NCBI RefSeq assembly: GCF_001043975.1
Contig: NZ_LABY01000152.1
Span: 1 to 32,279 of the forward strand
Source: Methylobacterium variabile
Lineage (GTDB): Bacteria; Pseudomonadota; Alphaproteobacteria; Rhizobiales; Beijerinckiaceae
DNA length: 32,279 nt
Direction of reading: 5' to 3'
In this document: positions 29,002 to 32,279 of the stretch, piece by piece
Layout of the letters: every line of letters starts with the position of its first letter
Numbering within the stretch: position 1 is the first letter of the stretch
Program-made: the position numbers and the translations under genes
Notes under the pieces: generated by a model
Database searches by the model: none
Told to the model about the DNA's origin: nothing
The model's input: the letters and a program-made list of their open reading frames with translations, nothing else

Positions 29002-29940
29002 ATGAGCTGGCACGGTGCCGATGACCCGATCCCGGGCGACCACTTCAGCTGCGACGCGATCAAGACCCTGATCGTGCCCCGCTCGCGCGATCTCGGCTCG
29101 TTCGCCGTGCGGCGGGCGCTGCCCTCGGCCGAGTGCCGGATGGTCGGTCCCTTCATCTTCTTCGACCAGATGGGACCATCCGAGTTCCTGCTCGGCCAGG
29201 GCATGGACGTCCGACCCCATCCCCATATCGGCCTGTCGACCGTCACCTACCTCTTCGACGGCGAGATCATGCACCGCGACAGCCTCGGCACCGAGCTGCC
29301 GATCCGCCCGGGCGAGCTGAACTGGATGACGGCCGGACGCGGCATCACCCATTCGGAGCGCACCGGCGCCGGCCTGCGCCAGACCGGCTCGCGGCTGTTC
29401 GGCATCCAGAGCTGGGTCGCCCTGACGGCGCAGGACGAGGAGAGCGCTCCGGCCTTCGAGCATTACGACGCCGCGGCGCTGCCGGTCGTGACCGGTGAGG
29501 GCAAGACCGTGCGCCTGATCGCCGGGGAGGCGTTCGGGGCGCGCTCGCCGGTGCGCACGTCGAGCCCGATGGTCTACGCCGACGTGGCGCTGGAGGCCGG
29601 GGCCGTCCTGCCGCTCGATCCGACCTACGACGAGCGGGCGATCTACACGGTCGCGGGCGCGATCGAGATCGCCGGCGACGGCTTCGGGCCGGGCCAGCTC
29701 CTGGTGTTCCGCCCCGGCGACCGGATCAGCGTGCGCGCCACGCAGGCCGCCCGCTTCATGGTGCTCGGCGGCGAGCCGATGGACGGCCCGCGGCACCTGT
29801 GGTGGAACTTCGTCTCCTCGCGGCCGGAACGGATCGCGCAGGCGAAGGAGGATTGGCGCCAGGGCCGGTTCGACACCGTGCCGAACGACGCCGAGTTCAT
29901 CCCGCTTCCGGAGGATCCGCCGCCCGTGCGCTACCCGTGA
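29002..29940 (+). CDS. Pirin-family cupin protein
   Basis: A 312-residue bicupin. The metal site of the first cupin is visible: H73-x-H75 in RPHPHIGLSTVTY and H117/E119 in GITHSER, matching the iron ligands of human pirin and of E. coli YhhW. FIFFDQMGP and FGIQSWVAL are family signatures. ATG 29002 is preceded by GAGGAGCAGGAG. Bacterial pirins are reported as quercetinases or regulators of oxidative metabolism; here the role is unknown. It is divergent from the methanethiol oxidase operon and could share its control region. A hairpin lies 33 bp downstream of its stop. Confidence 0.93.
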   Translation: MSWHGADDPIPGDHFSCDAIKTLIVPRSRDLGSFAVRRALPSAECRMVGPFIFFDQMGPSEFLLGQGMDVRPHPHIGLSTVTYLFDGEIMHRDSLGTELPIRPGELNWMTAGRGITHSERTGAGLRQTGSRLFGIQSWVALTAQDEESAPAFEHYDAAALPVVTGEGKTVRLIAGEAFGARSPVRTSSPMVYADVALEAGAVLPLDPTYDERAIYTVAGAIEIAGDGFGPGQLLVFRPGDRISVRATQAARFMVLGGEPMDGPRHLWWNFVSSRPERIAQAKEDWRQGRFDTVPNDAEFIPLPEDPPPVRYP

Positions 29941-29972
29941 GCGCGCCATTCGGCCGAGCATGTTGCGCAAGA

Positions 29973-30002
29973 GCGGGGTCCAGGTTTGCGACCAAACCCC
30001 GC
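29973..30002 (+). terminator. Hairpin after pirin gene
   Basis: GGTTTG-CGAC-CAAACC (29983-29998) forms an inner stem, with GCGG/CCGC (29973-29976 / 29999-30002) outside it across a 6-nt bulge. It lies 33 bp after the stop. There is no T-tract. Confidence 0.4.
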
Positions 30003-30092
30003 AACGGAACCAAGACCTGAGCGGACGATGCGTTCGCAGAGACCGCGCGCGACAGTGCCCGGAGCCTGCCGCACAGCAGGCAGTCCGTCCGC

Positions 30093-31163
30093 CTAAAACC
30101 TTTCCCCCGTTCCGGGCCCGGAACGGGTGGGGGCTGACGAGGAGCAATCCGCCACGCACTCGCAATAATAGTCCAGCACCGCCGCCAGGCTGTCGCGCAG
30201 GGTGTGGCGCGGCCGGAATCCGAGCGCGGCGAGGCGGCTCACATCGGCGAAGCTGCGGGCGACGTCGCCCGATCGGTCCGGCCGGCGGACGCGCTCGACA
30301 GGGGAGGGGAGGCCGCCGAGCGCGACGAGCATCGCGAGGATCTCCTCCCCTCCGGTCTCCCGGCCGGAGGCCACGTTGTAGGCGCATCCCGGCGCACCCC
30401 GCGCGGAGAGGACGCGCAACGCCTCGGCGACGTCGCGCGCGTCGATGTAGTCGCGGGTCGTGTCGAGCGGGCCCGCCACGACGGCGGGGGGACGCAGTCC
30501 CGCCCCGATCTCCGCCACCTGCCGGCCGAGCCAGCCGCAGAGGTGGCGCTCGTCCTGGCCCGCGCCGACCGGGTTGAAGATCCTGCCCCACACCACCGGG
30601 AGGGCGCCGGCCTCGGCCAGGATGCGTCCCAGTTCCTCGGCCGCCCGCTTGGTGGCGGCGTAGGGGTCCGCGGGCGCGCAGGCCGCCGCCTCGCCGAACG
30701 GAGGCTCGCGCCCGGGCAGCGCGCCGTAGACGGAGCCGGACGAGCCGAGGACGATCGTGCGCGGGGTCGCGCCGGAGGTCCGGAGCGCCTCCAGGAGGGC
30801 GACGACCCCGCCGACATTCGTGCGCACGAGGCGCCCCGGCGGGTCGTCGCGCAGGGCGGCGGCCAGGTGCACGACGATGTCGGGCCGGAACTCCCGGACC
30901 GTCCGGGCGAGGGCTGGCCCATCGGCGATGTCGACCGGCCGGTAGCCGTAGCGGGGGGTGGCCAGGGTCCGGACGAGGGCCGGGGGAAGGGGCGCCGGCA
31001 GCGTGGCGCCGCCCCAGCCGACGGCGTGCGTGAAGGTGTCGGGCCGGGCAGGAGAGCGGCCGAGGCCGAGGATGACGGCGTCGGGCTCGGACGCCAGCCA
31101 GTGCGCGGCGAGGTAGCGGCCGAGGAAGCCCTGCGCGCCGGTGATGAGGATGCGGTCCGTCAC
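30093..31163 (-). CDS. NAD-dependent epimerase/dehydratase (sugar-nucleotide type)
   Basis: A 356-residue extended SDR. RILITGAQGFLGRYL is the NAD-binding loop, IVVHLAAALRDDPPGRLVRTNVGGVVALLEAL follows, and the catalytic Ser/Thr region LGSSGSVYG precedes YAATKRAAEELGRIL with the Tyr and Lys of YxxxK. DYIDARDVAEAL and CAYNVASGRETGGEEIL are typical of UDP-sugar epimerases or GDP-mannose dehydratases. The start is GTG 31163, overlapping the stop of the next epimerase gene (GTGA). The pair is probably an operon for an unusual nucleotide sugar, perhaps for surface polysaccharide; substrate unknown. The 3' end codes through a perfect 22-bp palindrome that may serve as a terminator. Confidence 0.92.
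   Translation of the reverse strand: MTDRILITGAQGFLGRYLAAHWLASEPDAVILGLGRSPARPDTFTHAVGWGGATLPAPLPPALVRTLATPRYGYRPVDIADGPALARTVREFRPDIVVHLAAALRDDPPGRLVRTNVGGVVALLEALRTSGATPRTIVLGSSGSVYGALPGREPPFGEAAACAPADPYAATKRAAEELGRILAEAGALPVVWGRIFNPVGAGQDERHLCGWLGRQVAEIGAGLRPPAVVAGPLDTTRDYIDARDVAEALRVLSARGAPGCAYNVASGRETGGEEILAMLVALGGLPSPVERVRRPDRSGDVARSFADVSRLAALGFRPRHTLRDSLAAVLDYYCECVADCSSSAPTRSGPGTGERF
30106..30127 (-). terminator. 22-bp perfect palindrome in 3' end of epimerase gene
   Basis: Arms CCCGTTCCGGG (30106-30116) and CCCGGAACGGG (30117-30127) abut without a loop; on the minus-strand RNA further C/G pairs extend the stem with one bulge and it is followed by AAAGG and TTTTAG. It probably acts as a terminator embedded in coding sequence. 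Confidence 0.55.
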
Positions 31164-32086
31164 GACTCGCTCCGCAGCATCGCCGAAAGTCCGGCGTCGA
31201 GGGACGTGGTGGTGCGCCAGCCCAGCTCCCGGGCGGCCCGCCCGGGATCCCCGACGAGCGCGAGAATGTCCGCCTCCCGCGGGCGGTCCGCCTGCGGCAC
31301 GAGGCCCGGCGCGCCCGGCCGTCCGGCCGCGGCGAGCACGCGCCCGGCGAGCGCCGCCACGCTGAGCCCGACGCCACCCGCGAGGTTGTAGACCCGCGTC
31401 GGCTCGGGCAGCGCGGCGGTGCAGCACGCGACGAGCGCCGCGACCACGTCGTCGACGTGGCAGTAGTCGCGGACGGGGCGGGGATCGAAGACCGCGACGG
31501 GGTCGCCGGACCGCGCCCGGCGGACGAGGGCGCCGAGCAGCGTGTCGGGGGCCATGCCGGGTCCGTAGACGCTGAACGGGCGGGCGATCACCGCCTCGAA
31601 GCCGCCGGCGACGGAGCCGGCCAGGACGAAGGCCTCGGCCCCGGCCTTGGCGGCGGCGTAGGGCGAGCGGGGCGCGAGCGGCGCATCCTCGCGGACGGGG
31701 TTCCGGGCGGGCTGCCCGTAGACCTCCGCCGACGACACGTGGATCAGCCGGGCCACCCCGGCCCCCGCGCAGACCTGGACCAGCGCGGCCGTGCCGGCGA
31801 CGTGGATGCGGGCATAGGCCGCCGCGGCGCCGAAGGAGGCGGCGACGGACCGGGGCCCGGCGAGGTGCAGGACCAGGGCCGCACCCGCGACCAGCGGCGC
31901 CAGGACCGCCGGATCGTCGACCTCGCCCTGCCACGCCTCGATTCCCGCAGGCGGCGCGACCAGGGCGGCGCCGGGCAGCGCCGTCACGGCGGAGCCGGGC
32001 GGCCCGAGGAGCGTACGGACGGTGGCCCCGGCCCGGTGCAGGACTCGCAGCAGGCGGGAGCCGATGAAGCCGCCGCCGCCTCCCAT
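31160..32086 (-). CDS. NAD-dependent epimerase/dehydratase, 5' end uncertain
   Basis: An extended SDR of at least 308 residues. GGGGGFIGSRLLRVLHRAGATVRTL is the NAD-binding region, LVLHLAGPRSVAASF follows, then LIHVSSAEVYGQP, SPYAAAKAGAEAFVLA with the catalytic Tyr and Lys, and ARPFSVYGPGMAPDTLL and DYCHVDDVVAALVA, typical of UDP-glucose 4-epimerase-like proteins. The expected opening (ILVTGGGGFIG) is incomplete: ATG 32086 begins at MGGGGG, and the sequence upstream is a low-complexity contig end. The true start may therefore be lost or misread. The stop overlaps the start of the other epimerase gene. Confidence 0.82.
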   Translation of the reverse strand: MGGGGGFIGSRLLRVLHRAGATVRTLLGPPGSAVTALPGAALVAPPAGIEAWQGEVDDPAVLAPLVAGAALVLHLAGPRSVAASFGAAAAYARIHVAGTAALVQVCAGAGVARLIHVSSAEVYGQPARNPVREDAPLAPRSPYAAAKAGAEAFVLAGSVAGGFEAVIARPFSVYGPGMAPDTLLGALVRRARSGDPVAVFDPRPVRDYCHVDDVVAALVACCTAALPEPTRVYNLAGGVGLSVAALAGRVLAAAGRPGAPGLVPQADRPREADILALVGDPGRAARELGWRTTTSLDAGLSAMLRSES

Positions 32087-32279
32087 CCGGGGCCCCGGCT
32101 TCGCGGGCGTAAGCGGGCGGGGGGCCCGCGGCTGCCCCGCCGCGCTAGCGGCTGTCCGGGCCGGGGGCGCCCCGCCCCACGTCCCCCCGGCCCGCCGGGC
32201 CTGGCGCGCCGGGCCCGGCCGGGCCCGCCCGCCGACGCCCCGCCCGTGCGGACTGGGCACGGGGGGGGGGGGGGCCCCC
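32087..32279. other. Low-complexity contig end
   Basis: Nearly all G and C, with long homopolymers, including a run of at least 14 G at 32260-32274 followed by C. This looks like poor read support at an assembly edge; no feature is called. Confidence 0.7.

Noticed and set aside
28650..29246. N-terminal extension of the methanethiol oxidase frame by ~200 residues
   Set aside because: It runs across the divergent promoter and the pirin gene; the strong AGGAGG before ATG 28649 and the signal peptide settle the start.
31164..31934. Extension of the first epimerase frame into the second, as one long protein
   Set aside because: The upstream part is an out-of-frame translation of the second epimerase gene, and the GTG at 31163 starts the NAD-binding fold correctly.
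1..32279. CRISPR array, tRNA or rRNA gene, insertion sequence or prophage
   Set aside because: No regularly spaced repeats, no cloverleaf or rRNA sequence and no transposase, integrase or phage protein was recognised on either strand.

Overview
The window is very GC-rich DNA with dense, often overlapping genes. The best clue to its source is a complete repABC replication/partition operon (about 19.7-23.4 kb), a replicon type confined to Alphaproteobacteria. Together with a CYP199A-type P450, a methanethiol-oxidase-like protein and an EcfG-type stress promoter, this suggests a Rhizobiales bacterium, probably Methylobacteriaceae. The genus is an inference. The window is therefore probably part of a large plasmid or chromid. 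The last ~200 bases (long G/C homopolymers) look like a poor-quality contig end.

Layout. (1) 1-2714, plus strand: the end of a haem-copper cytochrome c oxidase operon (subunits I, III, IV), each gene overlapping the next by 4 bp; subunit I is of the A2 type (YS dyad instead of the D-channel glutamate). (2) 2865-3336: a decayed SDR pseudogene. (3) 3468-8264: a class I P450 module, with P450, 2Fe-2S ferredoxin and a periplasmic solute-binding protein on the minus strand, a divergent MarR regulator, and a ferredoxin reductase preceded by two palindromes set exactly 20 bp apart. (4) 8534-13184, minus strand: a six-gene putative redox-stress operon (Cys-rich MarR regulator, secreted protein, catalase-like protein, glutamine amidotransferase, thioredoxin-fold protein, MOSC protein). 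It has a palindromic operator on its promoter and two copies of a hairpin repeat between genes. (5) 13344-18797: an EamA transporter, an SDR lacking the catalytic Tyr, a small membrane protein with an EcfG-like promoter, and a methyl-accepting chemotaxis protein. (6) 19266-23780: a small hypothetical gene and repC, the antisense counter-transcript RNA, repB and repA, with a parS-like palindrome inside repB and repeated GCTARCG motifs upstream of repA. (7) 23781-29940: an ABC-type solute-binding protein facing a minus-strand operon of methanethiol oxidase (SBP56 family), a SCO1/SenC copper chaperone and a Cache-HAMP class III nucleotide cyclase, with a divergent pirin. (8) 30093-32086: two overlapping NAD-dependent sugar-nucleotide epimerase genes, the second running into the doubtful contig end.

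Working together: NAD(P)H electrons probably pass from the reductase to ferredoxin to the P450 for oxidation of a para-substituted benzoate, with the solute-binding protein perhaps serving uptake. SCO1 probably supplies copper to the methanethiol oxidase. The MarR-headed operon is the least familiar set and the best candidate for an undescribed system. No tRNA, rRNA, CRISPR array or intact insertion sequence was recognised.
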